Of a stretch of DNA of 64,000 nt, positions 37,103-45,290 are shown one piece after another. The position numbers and the translations under genes are program-made. The first letter of the stretch is position 1, and each line of letters starts with the position of its first letter. The stretch is from the NCBI RefSeq assembly GCF_014172375.1, contig NZ_WNXD01000001.1, forward strand, positions 620,001-684,000. Reading direction: 5' to 3'. The notes under the pieces are model-generated. The model searched no databases and was not told the DNA's origin. It was given only the letters and a program-made list of their open reading frames with translations. Source of the stretch: Pedobacter planticolens. GTDB lineage: Bacteria; Bacteroidota; Bacteroidia; Sphingobacteriales; Sphingobacteriaceae.

Positions 37103-37720
37103 ATGAACTTTTCTTCTCAACTGCTCGAAGATGCAGTAAACGAATTTGCAAAATTACCGGGTGTGGGTCAAAAAACTGCACTGCGTTTGGTTTTACATTT
37201 ATTGGGGAAAGAGCAAGAAGAGGTTTCTCACTTTGGCAATACCTTAATTAGGTTAAAAGAAGAAATTAAACATTGCAACATTTGCCATAATATTTCCGAT
37301 CATCATACCTGTAGTATTTGCACAGCTGTAAAACGCGAAAAAGAAATTATTTGTGTGGTAGAAGATACACGTGATGTAATGGCCATAGAAAATACCAATC
37401 AGTTTTTTGGCGTGTACCATGTTTTAGGAGGCTTAATTTCTCCAATGGATGGCATTGGTCCGTCAGATTTATTTATTGATAGCCTTGTGCAACGTGTAGC
37501 TACAACGCCTGTAAAAGAAATTATTTTAGCGCTAAGTGCTAATATGGAAGGTGATACTACGCTTTTTTACCTTCATAAAAGATTAAAAGATTTTCAAATT
37601 CCTATCACAACAATTGCTCGTGGTATCGCCTTTGGCGGAGAATTAGAATATGCCGATGAAATTACTTTAGGCCGTTCTATTTTAACTCGAATTCCTTACG
37701 AAGGTTCTTTTATTAAATAA
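37103..37720 (+). CDS. recR: Recombination mediator RecR
   Basis: 205 residues, full length. N-terminal helix-hairpin-helix LPGVGQKTALRLVLHLL, four-cysteine zinc finger CNICHNISDHHTCSIC, and a Toprim domain ICVVEDTRDVMAIENTNQFFGVYH with GGLISPMDGIGP. RecR acts with RecO (and RecF) to load RecA on SSB-coated single-stranded DNA. The next gene starts 6 bases later. Confidence 0.97.
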   Translation: MNFSSQLLEDAVNEFAKLPGVGQKTALRLVLHLLGKEQEEVSHFGNTLIRLKEEIKHCNICHNISDHHTCSICTAVKREKEIICVVEDTRDVMAIENTNQFFGVYHVLGGLISPMDGIGPSDLFIDSLVQRVATTPVKEIILALSANMEGDTTLFYLHKRLKDFQIPITTIARGIAFGGELEYADEITLGRSILTRIPYEGSFIK

Positions 37721-37726
37721 AATCGG

Positions 37727-38476
37727 ATGAAGAAATTAATCGGTCTTGCTTTATTTGTGTTAATAGCTATTTCAAGTTTCGCACAGGTTAAAATCCATTC
37801 TCATAACGATTATACTCACGCTCAACCCTTATTAGAAGCATATTCCAATCAAGTATATGAAATTGAGGCAGATATTTTTTTAATTAATGATTCATTGATT
37901 GTGGCTCATAGTAAAAAAGATAAAAACCTTACCAGAACACTAAGTTCGATGTATTTATCGCCTATCGCTCAATTGCAAAAAGACAAAAGCACAAAATATG
38001 GCTTCCGTTTAATGATTGATATTAAAGATAATTGGGATTTAACGTATCCCGCATTGCGGAAAGAAATAGAAAAATACGAGACTGTTTTTGATCGGAGCAA
38101 GAATAAAAATGCCATTCAAATTGTAATTAGTGGCAACAGACCTGCCGATTCAACTTTTCGTACTTATCCGAAATGGCTATTTTTTGATGGTTTACCAAAC
38201 ATCAGCTATGCTAAAGAAGATTTGAAACGTATAACGATGATTAGCGATAATTTTGTAACCTATTCCAGATGGGGAGGTAATGGCGAAATCGCAACAGAAG
38301 ATAAAGATAAACTGAAAACGGTGATAGAAAATGCGCACAAACTGAACAAACCAATTCGTTTTTGGGGAGCACCCGATACCAAAGAATGTTGGCAACAATT
38401 GCATGATTTGGGCGCAGATATTATAAACACAGATAAAATAAGCGAGTGTAAAACTTACTTCGAACAGCATAAATAA
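37727..38476 (+). CDS. Secreted PLC-like phosphodiesterase family protein
   Basis: 249 residues with a signal peptide (ISSFAQ). VKIHSHNDYTHAQPLLEAYSN, EIEADIFLINDSLIVAHSK and LMIDIKDNWD follow the TIM-barrel phosphodiesterase pattern of the GDPD/PI-PLC superfamily, in the subgroup related to AIM6. The metal-site residues His-Asn-Asp, Glu and Asp are present in these motifs. The substrate is unknown. Last base of its stop overlaps the ATG of the following gene. Confidence 0.83.
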   Translation: MKKLIGLALFVLIAISSFAQVKIHSHNDYTHAQPLLEAYSNQVYEIEADIFLINDSLIVAHSKKDKNLTRTLSSMYLSPIAQLQKDKSTKYGFRLMIDIKDNWDLTYPALRKEIEKYETVFDRSKNKNAIQIVISGNRPADSTFRTYPKWLFFDGLPNISYAKEDLKRITMISDNFVTYSRWGGNGEIATEDKDKLKTVIENAHKLNKPIRFWGAPDTKECWQQLHDLGADIINTDKISECKTYFEQHK

Positions 38477-39291
38477 TGGATTTTAAGAATAAAGTAGTCA
38501 TCATTACTGGTGCTTCATCGGGCATTGGTAAAGCACTAGCAGAGGAATTAGCAAAACGCGGCGCAAATTTAGTTTTAGGTGCTCGTCAGTACGTAACCCT
38601 TTGTGAAATTACAGCAGAACTGGAAAAGAACTATCAAATTAAAGCATTGGCCGTGCAAGCTGATGTGAGTAAAGAAGAAGATTGTGCGGAATTAGTTAAA
38701 CAAGCCATCAACACTTTTGGTAAAATTGATGTACTCATTAACAACGCAGGACTTTCTATGCGTGCTTTGTTTAAAGATTTAGATTTATCAGTACTCAAAA
38801 ACCTAATGGATGTGAATTTTTGGGGAACGGTGTATTGTACAAAATATGCCTTGCCAGAGATTTTAAAAACCAAAGGCAGCATTGTTGGCGTATCTTCTAT
38901 TGCTGGATATAGAGGTTTGCCAGGAAGGACGGGCTATTCATCTTCAAAATTTGCGATGAATGGTTTTATGGAATCTTTACGCACCGAATTGCTAAAAACG
39001 GGAGTACACGTAATGGTTGCTTGCCCAGGTTTTACAACATCGAATATCCGCGTTGCGGCATTAGCCAAAGATGGAGCGGCGCATGGCGAAACGAGTATGG
39101 AAGAGGGTAAAATGATGACTGCCGAAGAAGTAGCAGTTAGAATTAGCGATGGAATTGCAACTAGAAAACGTACTTTAATTATGACCGGACAAGGTAAGTT
39201 AGCTGTATGGATGAACAAACTTTTCCCTGCATTTACCGATAAAAAAGTATTTGAACTTTTTGCAAAGGAGAAAAATCCATTGATCAAGTAA
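38476..39291 (+). CDS. Short-chain dehydrogenase/reductase
   Basis: 271 residues. Rossmann motif VIITGASSGIGKALAEELAKRGANL, NNAG in INNAGLSMR, and the catalytic set Ser (GVSSIAGY), Tyr and Lys (GYSSSKFAM). NAD(P)-dependent oxidoreductase of the classical SDR group; substrate unknown. It shares one base with the upstream phosphodiesterase stop codon (TAATG), so translation is coupled. Confidence 0.94.
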   Translation: MDFKNKVVIITGASSGIGKALAEELAKRGANLVLGARQYVTLCEITAELEKNYQIKALAVQADVSKEEDCAELVKQAINTFGKIDVLINNAGLSMRALFKDLDLSVLKNLMDVNFWGTVYCTKYALPEILKTKGSIVGVSSIAGYRGLPGRTGYSSSKFAMNGFMESLRTELLKTGVHVMVACPGFTTSNIRVAALAKDGAAHGETSMEEGKMMTAEEVAVRISDGIATRKRTLIMTGQGKLAVWMNKLFPAFTDKKVFELFAKEKNPLIK

Positions 39292-39294
39292 GAG

Positions 39295-39375
39295 TTTTGA
39301 CAATAGAAAATAGGGAATGGGAAATAGTTTGAGCGTAATGTCTATTCTCTATTTTTCATTTCCTATTTCCTAATA
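39295..39375. repeat. Imperfect inverted repeat, AAATAGGGAATGGG type
   Basis: AATAGAAAATAGGGAATGGG on the left is roughly the inverted complement of the right side CTATTTTTCATTTCCTATTT. It is made of short related words and fills the gap between the SDR and esterase genes. Confidence 0.55.
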
Positions 39376-39383
39376 AATAATAT

Positions 39384-40226
39384 ATGCGTTTCAAATTAAT
39401 ACTTATGATTTTCGCTTTCCTTGGTCAGATTTTTACTGGCTCTGCCCAAATACGTGTAGAAAAAAATATTAATTATGCTGGCAATGCCGATGAAGCAAAT
39501 ACTTTAAATATCTACCATAAAAAAGGAGAGTTGCAAAATCAAGATGTAATCGTTTTTATTCATGGAGGTTCATGGAGCAGCGGTAAAAAGGAAACGTATT
39601 GGTGGTTGGGTAGAAATTTAGCCAAAAATAATATCGTAACCGCAGTGATTAATTATCCTTTGGCGCCAAATGCGACCTATAAAGAAATGGCTTTAGCGAG
39701 TGCAAAAGCGGTAAAATGGGTTAAAGATAGTATTGCTAATTATGGCGGTAATCCAAATCGTATTTTTGTAATGGGGCATTCTGCAGGCGGACATTTATGC
39801 GAATTGATAAATGCAGATCCACAGTTTTTTGCTTCGGTAGGAATTACAAACCCAATTAAAGGAGTAATATTAGATGATGCTTTTGGCTTAGATATGGACG
39901 AATATTTAACTAAAGCAGACAAAGACGAAAGCTATACCGATTTTTTAAGAACATTTAGCACAGAGCAAAAAACTTGGCAATTGGGTTCGCCTTTGTTTTA
40001 TGTGAAGAATATCACAAATCCACACCTTATTTTCTACGGTAGTAAAACGTATGAAGCCATACAAATTCAATCTGAACGGATTTACAAAACACTCCAAGTT
40101 CAAAATGTACCAGTAAAACTAGAAATAATTGAAGGTAAAAAACATGTAGGCATGATTAGTCAGATGGTTTTTGGCAGCAACCGATTATATAAAAGTATTA
40201 CAGCGTTTTTAACAAATACAAGATGA
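39384..40226 (+). CDS. Secreted alpha/beta-hydrolase (esterase)
   Basis: 280 residues with a signal peptide ending near TGSAQ. The fold is of the BD-FAE/carboxylesterase type: oxyanion segment VFIHGGSWSSGKK, nucleophile elbow VMGHSAGGHL with the catalytic Ser, and a late His in GKKHVGMI. Likely hydrolyses esters on carbohydrates or lipids. Convergent with the potassium channel gene, 25 bases apart. Confidence 0.88.
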   Translation: MRFKLILMIFAFLGQIFTGSAQIRVEKNINYAGNADEANTLNIYHKKGELQNQDVIVFIHGGSWSSGKKETYWWLGRNLAKNNIVTAVINYPLAPNATYKEMALASAKAVKWVKDSIANYGGNPNRIFVMGHSAGGHLCELINADPQFFASVGITNPIKGVILDDAFGLDMDEYLTKADKDESYTDFLRTFSTEQKTWQLGSPLFYVKNITNPHLIFYGSKTYEAIQIQSERIYKTLQVQNVPVKLEIIEGKKHVGMISQMVFGSNRLYKSITAFLTNTR

Positions 40227-40251
40227 CATTCAGTTATGGTTTACAAGTAGA

Positions 40252-41193
40252 TTATGCTGCTGGCTCAATTGAACTCAGTTTAGCTAAATCTAAAATAGTT
40301 ACCCCATTTTCATCCTGAGAAAGAATACTAGCAAAACGTGAATTATAAATAATATGGTCATCTAAATAAGATGCTCTACTATGTACAGTTTGAGAAAAAG
40401 TATCATCAAATGCTTGTATTAGAATTAATACTTCAGTTTCTCCGTCGATCATTTCCTCATTAGTCATTCCAAATAATGGGCTATTTTCGTCTATCGGATG
40501 AACAACTGTCCAACTTAATGATAGCAAACCAATTTTACTCCTTTCTAACGCTAATGGAAAAAACCTTCTGGTCTTTTTACCTTCTACAACTTCATTAATT
40601 GTAAAAACCATTTGTACTTCAATTTCAATTAATTGATTATTTCGTCCGTTAGCTAACCTGAACATCAATCCTGTTATACCCTTGTAAGGTGCCACTACCA
40701 TTTGTTTGCTATATAATATTTTGGCATTTGGTCTCGAAAAACGGCCATATAATAATCCAGTTGCTAAAGCAAAGGCCAATAGACCCAACATTGATTCGAA
40801 AGCAGCAACACAGCTGGTTATAAATCCAGTAGGACTGATATGACCATAACCGACAGTTGAAATGGTTTGTGCAGAAAAAAAGAAGGCATCAAAAAAATGG
40901 TCACGAGCTGTAATCCCAGGCGCACCATTTAAATTTTCAATACCAATTGATACATAAATTAATGCAAATAGAATATTGATAATAAGATACGCAACTAATA
41001 TGATAAACATAAACTTACGCCATGACATAGAAATTAGCCAATTGTAGGTGTCGTCAGAACTAAAAATCGGAAGTCCAGTACGTTTAACATTCGAAGTCCC
41101 ATCCGCATTCATCATCCTTTGATCTTTCCCCATCGGGCGATTTCCGAAGCCTAAATCATCTTCATGTTGGTTTTTTCGTTTAATAAATGCCAT
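40252..41193 (-). CDS. Inward-rectifier-type potassium channel (Kir/KirBac)
   Basis: 313 residues. Two transmembrane helices (about 60-85 and 125-152) flank the pore loop with selectivity filter TVGYGH in AQTISTVGYGHISPTG. An immunoglobulin-like cytoplasmic domain follows (about 160-300) with KGITGLMFRLANGRNNQLIE and ERSKIGLLSLSWTVVHPIDENSPLFGMT. This is the KirBac layout of prokaryotic Kir channels, inner membrane, K+-selective. Divergent from the trp operon. Confidence 0.94.
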   Translation of the reverse strand: MAFIKRKNQHEDDLGFGNRPMGKDQRMMNADGTSNVKRTGLPIFSSDDTYNWLISMSWRKFMFIILVAYLIINILFALIYVSIGIENLNGAPGITARDHFFDAFFFSAQTISTVGYGHISPTGFITSCVAAFESMLGLLAFALATGLLYGRFSRPNAKILYSKQMVVAPYKGITGLMFRLANGRNNQLIEIEVQMVFTINEVVEGKKTRRFFPLALERSKIGLLSLSWTVVHPIDENSPLFGMTNEEMIDGETEVLILIQAFDDTFSQTVHSRASYLDDHIIYNSRFASILSQDENGVTILDLAKLSSIEPAA

Positions 41194-41218
41194 AACTGTA
41201 AATTATTTCAAGAAAGAT

Positions 41219-41249
41219 TTTGCAAATAATAAAAACTATTCCATATTTG
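41219..41249 (+). promoter_or_regulatory. Predicted promoter of the trp operon
   Basis: TTTG at 41219-41222 and CATATTTG at 41242-41249 are separated by 19 bases, close to the Bacteroidota consensus (TTTG, spacer, TAnnTTTG; one mismatch in the -7 box). Transcription would begin around 41254-41257, at or next to the leader-peptide ATG, so the leader would have almost no 5' untranslated region. Confidence 0.55.
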
Positions 41250-41256
41250 TGGCAGA

Positions 41257-41310
41257 ATGATACAGATAAACGCAAATAAAAACTGGTGGTGGCATAACGC
41301 AATAGCGTGA
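41257..41310 (+). CDS. trpL: trp operon leader peptide with three consecutive Trp codons
   Basis: A 17-codon reading frame, ATG 41257 to TGA 41308-41310, encodes MIQINANKNWWWHNAIA. Codons 10-12 are TGG TGG TGG (41284-41292). It lies 84 bases before trpD and is followed by competing hairpins ending in a terminator. Tryptophan is the rarest residue, so three in a row in front of trp genes, with the matching RNA structures, is the hallmark of ribosome-mediated transcription attenuation. The frame is too short for automatic detection. Confidence 0.9.
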   Translation: MIQINANKNWWWHNAIA

Positions 41311-41360
41311 TGTAACCTTTTTTTGTACGTTTTATTTTTTATAAAAATATAGTAAAGGTT
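41288..41360 (+). promoter_or_regulatory. trp attenuator: leader hairpin and antiterminator segments
   Basis: Hairpin 1:2 spans 41288-41317. Its outer pairs are GGT (41288-41290, inside the second and third Trp codons) with ACC (41315-41317). Its inner stem is CATAACGC with GCGTGATG around AATA, with one mismatch. Segment 2, AACCTTT (41314-41320), can instead pair with segment 3, AAAGGTT (41354-41360). A ribosome stalled at the Trp codons would block 1:2, allow 2:3 and so prevent the terminator; with ample Trp-tRNA the terminator forms. Confidence 0.8.
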
Positions 41361-41386
41361 GCTTGTAAAAGGCAACCTTTTTTGTT
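41354..41386 (+). terminator. trp attenuator terminator
   Basis: Stem AAAGGTTGC (41354-41362) with GCAACCTTT (41372-41380), loop of 9 bases, then a T run to 41383. It lies inside the trpD 5' region, 8 bases before the trpD ATG, with no upstream gene on this strand to terminate. Segment 4 (AACCTTT) is identical to segment 2, as expected for a switch. Confidence 0.9.
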
Positions 41387-41394
41387 TTACACCC

Positions 41395-42384
41395 ATGAAG
41401 AAAATACTTAACCACTTATTCGAAAACAAAACCTTTAGCAGAGAAGAAGCTCAAAAAATTCTGACTTCAATTTCTTTAGGAGAGTTTAATAGTTCGCAAA
41501 TTGCAGCTTTTATTACTGCATACGGTATGCGAAACATAACCGTAGAAGAATTGCAAGGCTTTCGCGATTCGATGTTAGATTTATGCTTAAAAATTGATTT
41601 CTCAGACTATGAACTAGTAGATCTTTGTGGTACCGGAGGCGATGGAAAAGACACATTTAACATATCTACTTTAGCATCTTTTGTTGTAGCTGGTGCAGGA
41701 CATAAAGTAGCTAAACATGGTAACTATGGTGTTTCTTCAGGCTGCGGTTCAAGTAACGTAATGGAATATTTAGGCTATACCTTTACCAATGATGAAGTTA
41801 AACTGAAACGCAGTTTAGACCAAGCAGGTATTTGCTTTTTACACGCACCATTGTTTAATCCTGCTATGAAAACCGTAGCCCCCATACGCAAAGAATTGGG
41901 TGTTAAAACTTTCTTCAATATGTTGGGACCAATGGTAAATCCGGCGCAGCCGAAAAACCAAATAGTAGGTGTGTTTAGTTTGGAGCTAGCTCGTTTGTAC
42001 GCGTATTTATATCAACAAACCGATAAAAATTATACGATTATTCATGCAGTGGATGGCTTTGACGAAGTTTCTTTAACCTGCGATTTTAAAACCTTTAGTA
42101 AAAAAGGAGAGGCCTTAAATAAAATAATAGATTTAGGTTTTGAGGAAATTAGTGAAAAGGAAATTCAAGGTGGCGACACAGTAGAATCATCTGCAGAAAT
42201 TTTCACCAATATATTAAATGGAAAAGGTACTGATGCGCAAACCAATGTAGTTTTATGTAATGCAGCATTGGCAATTCAGACTATAAAAGAGGGCAGTGCT
42301 TTCGCCGATTGTTTTTACGAAGCAGAAGAATCGTTAATGAATAAAAAAGCGTTAGAAAGTTTTAAGAAGTTAATAGCAGTTTAA
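41395..42384 (+). CDS. trpD: Anthranilate phosphoribosyltransferase
   Basis: 329 residues from ATG 41395; the longer frame from 41359 would start inside the attenuator terminator. Conserved blocks are present: LCGTGGDGKDTFNISTL (PRPP-binding), GHKVAKHGNYGVSSGCGSSNVMEYLG, and GVKTFFNMLGPMVNPAQP. It transfers phosphoribose to anthranilate, the second step of tryptophan synthesis. It is the first structural gene of this operon; trpE and trpG are not upstream and trpC is absent from the set. Confidence 0.97.
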   Translation: MKKILNHLFENKTFSREEAQKILTSISLGEFNSSQIAAFITAYGMRNITVEELQGFRDSMLDLCLKIDFSDYELVDLCGTGGDGKDTFNISTLASFVVAGAGHKVAKHGNYGVSSGCGSSNVMEYLGYTFTNDEVKLKRSLDQAGICFLHAPLFNPAMKTVAPIRKELGVKTFFNMLGPMVNPAQPKNQIVGVFSLELARLYAYLYQQTDKNYTIIHAVDGFDEVSLTCDFKTFSKKGEALNKIIDLGFEEISEKEIQGGDTVESSAEIFTNILNGKGTDAQTNVVLCNAALAIQTIKEGSAFADCFYEAEESLMNKKALESFKKLIAV

Positions 42385-42396
42385 ATTACGATAATC

Positions 42397-42453
42397 ACCA
42401 CCTAAGACATCTTAGAAAACCTAAGCTAAGGTGAACTAAGGTTTCTTAGGTGG
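42397..42453. repeat. Inverted repeat, CCACCTAAG type, copy 2
   Basis: Left arm CCACCTAAGACATCTTAG and right arm ending GTTTCTTAGGTGG, with internal CTTAG/CTAAG words, form a hairpin in the trpD-trpF gap. The same arm sequence occurs at 36947-37024. Confidence 0.85.
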
Positions 42454-42476
42454 TTAAAAAATAGTCGAAAAGTAAA

Positions 42477-43100
42477 ATGAATATAAAACTAAAAGTTTGC
42501 GGAATGACACAAGCAGCCAATATTGCTGCCGTTGCACAATTGCAACCCGATTATCTTGGTTTTATTTTCTATTCAAAATCACCGCGTTTTATTAGTGATG
42601 TTTCTGCAGAACTCATTAAATATGTGCCACCAACCATTAAAACAACTGGTGTTTTTGTAAATGAAGAGCTAGAAACTGTTAAAGCCTATATCTTCAAATA
42701 CAACTTAAAAGCAGTGCAATTACATGGACAAGAAAGTGTGGCGTATTGCGAAGAAATAAAATCCACAGGTGTGGAAGTAATTAAAGCTTTTGGAGTAGAT
42801 GAAAAATTAGATTTCTCCCAATTGGAAGCTTATTTAAGCACAGTTGATTATTTCTTGTTCGATACACAAACACCTGCTCATGGTGGCTCTGGCAAAGTAT
42901 TCGATTGGAAATTATTAACTAAATACCCATTTGATAAACCTTACTTTTTAAGCGGAGGTATTGATTTATCACATGCGACAACACTAAAAGAAATAAACGA
43001 TCTAAGGCTGTATGCTATAGATGTGAATAGCAAGTTTGAGCTAGAGCCAGGATTGAAAGATGTAGAAAAATTAAAAGAATTTTTTGCAGTAATGCAATAA
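42477..43100 (+). CDS. trpF: Phosphoribosylanthranilate isomerase
   Basis: 207 residues of the TrpF barrel. KVCGMTQ with the catalytic Cys, DYLGFIFYSKSPRFI, GVFVNEE, VQLHGQES, and the late segment FLFDTQTPAHGGSGKVFDW with the catalytic Asp followed by the phosphate-binding FLSGGID. It converts N-(5'-phosphoribosyl)anthranilate to CdRP. The next enzyme, indole-3-glycerol-phosphate synthase (TrpC), is not encoded here. Confidence 0.96.
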   Translation: MNIKLKVCGMTQAANIAAVAQLQPDYLGFIFYSKSPRFISDVSAELIKYVPPTIKTTGVFVNEELETVKAYIFKYNLKAVQLHGQESVAYCEEIKSTGVEVIKAFGVDEKLDFSQLEAYLSTVDYFLFDTQTPAHGGSGKVFDWKLLTKYPFDKPYFLSGGIDLSHATTLKEINDLRLYAIDVNSKFELEPGLKDVEKLKEFFAVMQ

Positions 43101-43107
43101 TAAACCT

Positions 43108-43170
43108 GTCATGCAGAGGAACGAAGCATCTCAAAGATGATTAGAGATTCTTCGCTATGCTCTGAATGAC
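43108..43170. repeat. Palindromic repeat between trpF and trpB
   Basis: GTCATGCAGAGGAACGAAGC pairs with the right side GCTATGCTCTGAATGAC as an imperfect hairpin with inner CATCTC/GAGATT. A member of the GTCAT...ATGAC repeat group seen elsewhere in the window. Confidence 0.85.
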
Positions 43171-43184
43171 AAAACATAACAATT

Positions 43185-44366
43185 ATGAACTATTTTGTAA
43201 ACGAAAGAGGTTATTACGGAGATTTCGGCGGAGCATACATTCCCGAAATGCTATACCCAAATGTTGAAGAACTAAGACAGCAATACCTGTCAATTATTCA
43301 TGAAGAAAGCTTCCAGCAAGAATTTAAAGCATTGCTTAAAGATTACGTTGGTCGCCCATCGCCATTGTATTTGGCTAAACGCTTATCTGAAAAATATGGC
43401 GCAAATATTTTCTTAAAACGCGAAGATTTAAACCATACAGGTGCACATAAAATAAACAACACCATCGGACAAATTCTATTAGCCGAGCGGTTAGGTAAAA
43501 AACGCATCATTGCCGAAACTGGTGCAGGTCAGCATGGCGTAGCAACAGCAACAGTTTGTGCTTTACGTGGTTTAGAATGTGTGGTGTACATGGGCGAAGT
43601 CGATATTAAACGCCAAGCGCCAAACGTAGCACGAATGAAAATGTTAGGAGCAAAAGTTGTTCCTGCAACATCAGGCAGTAAAACCCTAAAAGATGCCACT
43701 AACGAAGCCATGAGAGATTGGATTAATAACCCTATCGATACGCATTATATCATTGGTTCGGTAGTTGGGCCACATCCTTATCCAGATATGGTTTCAATTT
43801 TTCAATCGGTAATTTCTGAGGAAACCAAGAAACAATTACTAGAGCAAACAGGCAAAGATCAACCCGATTACGTGATGGCTTGTGTAGGTGGTGGCAGTAA
43901 TGCAGCCGGAATGTTCTATCATTTTATTAACGATGAAAACGTAAAATTAATCGCAGTAGAAGCTGCAGGAAAAGGTGTAAGTTCTGGCTTTTCTGCCGCG
44001 ACAACTTTGCTAGGTAAAGAAGGCGTTTTGCATGGTAGCAGAAGTATTTTAATGCAAACACCAGATGGACAAGTAGTAGAGCCACATTCAGTTTCAGCAG
44101 GACTAGATTATCCTGGTATTGGTCCACAACATGCGCACTTATTTAAAACTGGTCGCGGGCAGTATGTTTCTATTACAGATGATGAATCGTTAAACGCAGG
44201 TTTATTATTAACCCAACTAGAGGGAATTATTCCAGCCATAGAAAGCGCCCACGCCTTAGCTTATTTAGAATACATGAAATTTAAAGGCGGCGAAAACGTT
44301 GTCGTTTGTTTATCCGGCAGGGGAGACAAAGACATGGAAACTTATATGAAACATTTTGGGTTGTAA
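43185..44366 (+). CDS. trpB: Tryptophan synthase beta chain
   Basis: 393 residues. PLP lysine in HTGAHKINN; the phosphate-binding loop is [19 protein letters not shown] and the start DFGGAYIPE are typical of TrpB. The enzyme joins indole and serine to tryptophan and forms an alpha2-beta2 complex with TrpA. Inverted repeats sit before (43108-43170) and after (44371-44432) it. Confidence 0.98.
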   Translation: MNYFVNERGYYGDFGGAYIPEMLYPNVEELRQQYLSIIHEESFQQEFKALLKDYVGRPSPLYLAKRLSEKYGANIFLKREDLNHTGAHKINNTIGQILLAERLGKKRIIAETGAGQHGVATATVCALRGLECVVYMGEVDIKRQAPNVARMKMLGAKVVPATSGSKTLKDATNEAMRDWINNPIDTHYIIGSVVGPHPYPDMVSIFQSVISEETKKQLLEQTGKDQPDYVMACVGGGSNAAGMFYHFINDENVKLIAVEAAGKGVSSGFSAATTLLGKEGVLHGSRSILMQTPDGQVVEPHSVSAGLDYPGIGPQHAHLFKTGRGQYVSITDDESLNAGLLLTQLEGIIPAIESAHALAYLEYMKFKGGENVVVCLSGRGDKDMETYMKHFGL

Positions 44367-44370
44367 AAAT

Positions 44371-44432
44371 CGTCATGCTGAATTTATTTCAGCATCTTTT
44401 TAGAAAGACTCTGAAACGAGTTCAGAGTGACG
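44371..44432. repeat. Palindromic repeat between trpB and trpA
   Basis: Outer CGTCA/TGACG arms with two nested hairpins: TGCTGAA...TTCAGCA and ACTCTGAA...TTCAGAGT. Confidence 0.85.
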
Positions 44433-44437
44433 GCACT

Positions 44438-44467
44438 AATGAACCAATGAACAATTGAACTAATAAA
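44438..44467. repeat. Dispersed 30-bp repeat, copy 2
   Basis: AATGAACCAATGAACAATTG followed by AACTAATAAA, ending 3 bases before the trpA ATG. It matches 35321-35350 (28 of 30) and, inverted, 45253-45279 (26 of 27). Confidence 0.8.
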
Positions 44468-44470
44468 ACT

Positions 44471-45241
44471 ATGAACAGATTACAACAACTCTTCCAAAAT
44501 AAAAAGAAAGACATTCTTTCTATCTATTATACAGCGGGCTACCCGAACTTAACTAACACTTTGCAAATTGCAGAAGCTTTAGAAAAAGCGGGTGCAGATT
44601 TCTTAGAAATAGGTTTCCCTTACTCAGATCCTATAGCAGATGGGCCAGTTATACAAGGCAGTAGTAAACAGGCATTAGATAACGGAATGACTTTACATTT
44701 GCTTTTCGAGCAATTAAAAGACCTACGTAAAACAGTAACTATTCCTATTTTATTGATGGGTTATGTAAATGTAGTTTTACAATTTGGAGTAGATAATTTC
44801 TGTAAAGCTTGCGCTGAAGTGGGAGTGGATGGCTGTATTATCCCAGATTTACCAATGTACGAGTACGAAGAATTGTATCGCCCTGCGTTTGAAGAAAATG
44901 GAATTAGCAACATATTTCTAGTAACACCACAAACTTCAGAAGAGCGCATTCGAAAAATAGATAACCTTAGTAATGCTTTTATTTATCTCTTGTCTTCTGC
45001 CGCAACCACAGGTAAAAATTTAGATGTTTCAGCAAATGCCAGAACTTATTTCTCTCGAATAAAAGACATGAAACTAAACAATCCTTTAATGATTGGTTTT
45101 GGTATCTCTGATAAGCAAACATTCGATGCAGCTAATGAATATGCCAGTGGAGCAATTATAGGCAGTGCATTTGTAAAAAGTTTAGCCAATGGCGATGTAG
45201 AAGAAAATGTGAAAACGTTTATGAAGGAGTTTAGAGATTAG
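44471..45241 (+). CDS. trpA: Tryptophan synthase alpha chain
   Basis: 256 residues. Catalytic Glu and Asp in FLEIGFPYSDPIADGPVIQ; phosphate-binding end MIGFGISDKQTF and GAIIGSAFVK. It cleaves indole-3-glycerol phosphate to indole, channelled to TrpB. It is bracketed by inverted copies of a ~27-bp repeat (44438-44467 and 45253-45279). Confidence 0.97.
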   Translation: MNRLQQLFQNKKKDILSIYYTAGYPNLTNTLQIAEALEKAGADFLEIGFPYSDPIADGPVIQGSSKQALDNGMTLHLLFEQLKDLRKTVTIPILLMGYVNVVLQFGVDNFCKACAEVGVDGCIIPDLPMYEYEELYRPAFEENGISNIFLVTPQTSEERIRKIDNLSNAFIYLLSSAATTGKNLDVSANARTYFSRIKDMKLNNPLMIGFGISDKQTFDAANEYASGAIIGSAFVKSLANGDVEENVKTFMKEFRD

Positions 45242-45252
45242 TTTATTGGTTC

Positions 45253-45279
45253 ATTAGTTCAATTGTTCATTGGCTCATT
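45253..45279. repeat. Dispersed 30-bp repeat, copy 3 (inverted)
   Basis: ATTAGTTCAATTGTTCATTGG followed by CTCATT is the inverted copy of 44438-44467 with a single mismatch over 27 bases. It lies just after trpA. Confidence 0.8.
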
Positions 45280-45290
45280 TGTTCACTTGT

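Noticed and set aside
38934..39287. 117-codon open frame on the minus strand
   Set aside because: Antisense shadow of the SDR gene, whose catalytic Tyr-Lys motif lies in the same stretch.
41359..41394. Upstream start for trpD
   Set aside because: It lies within the attenuator terminator stem, and the added residues (LVKGNLFCFTP) are unlike TrpD N-termini; ATG 41395 fits the family.
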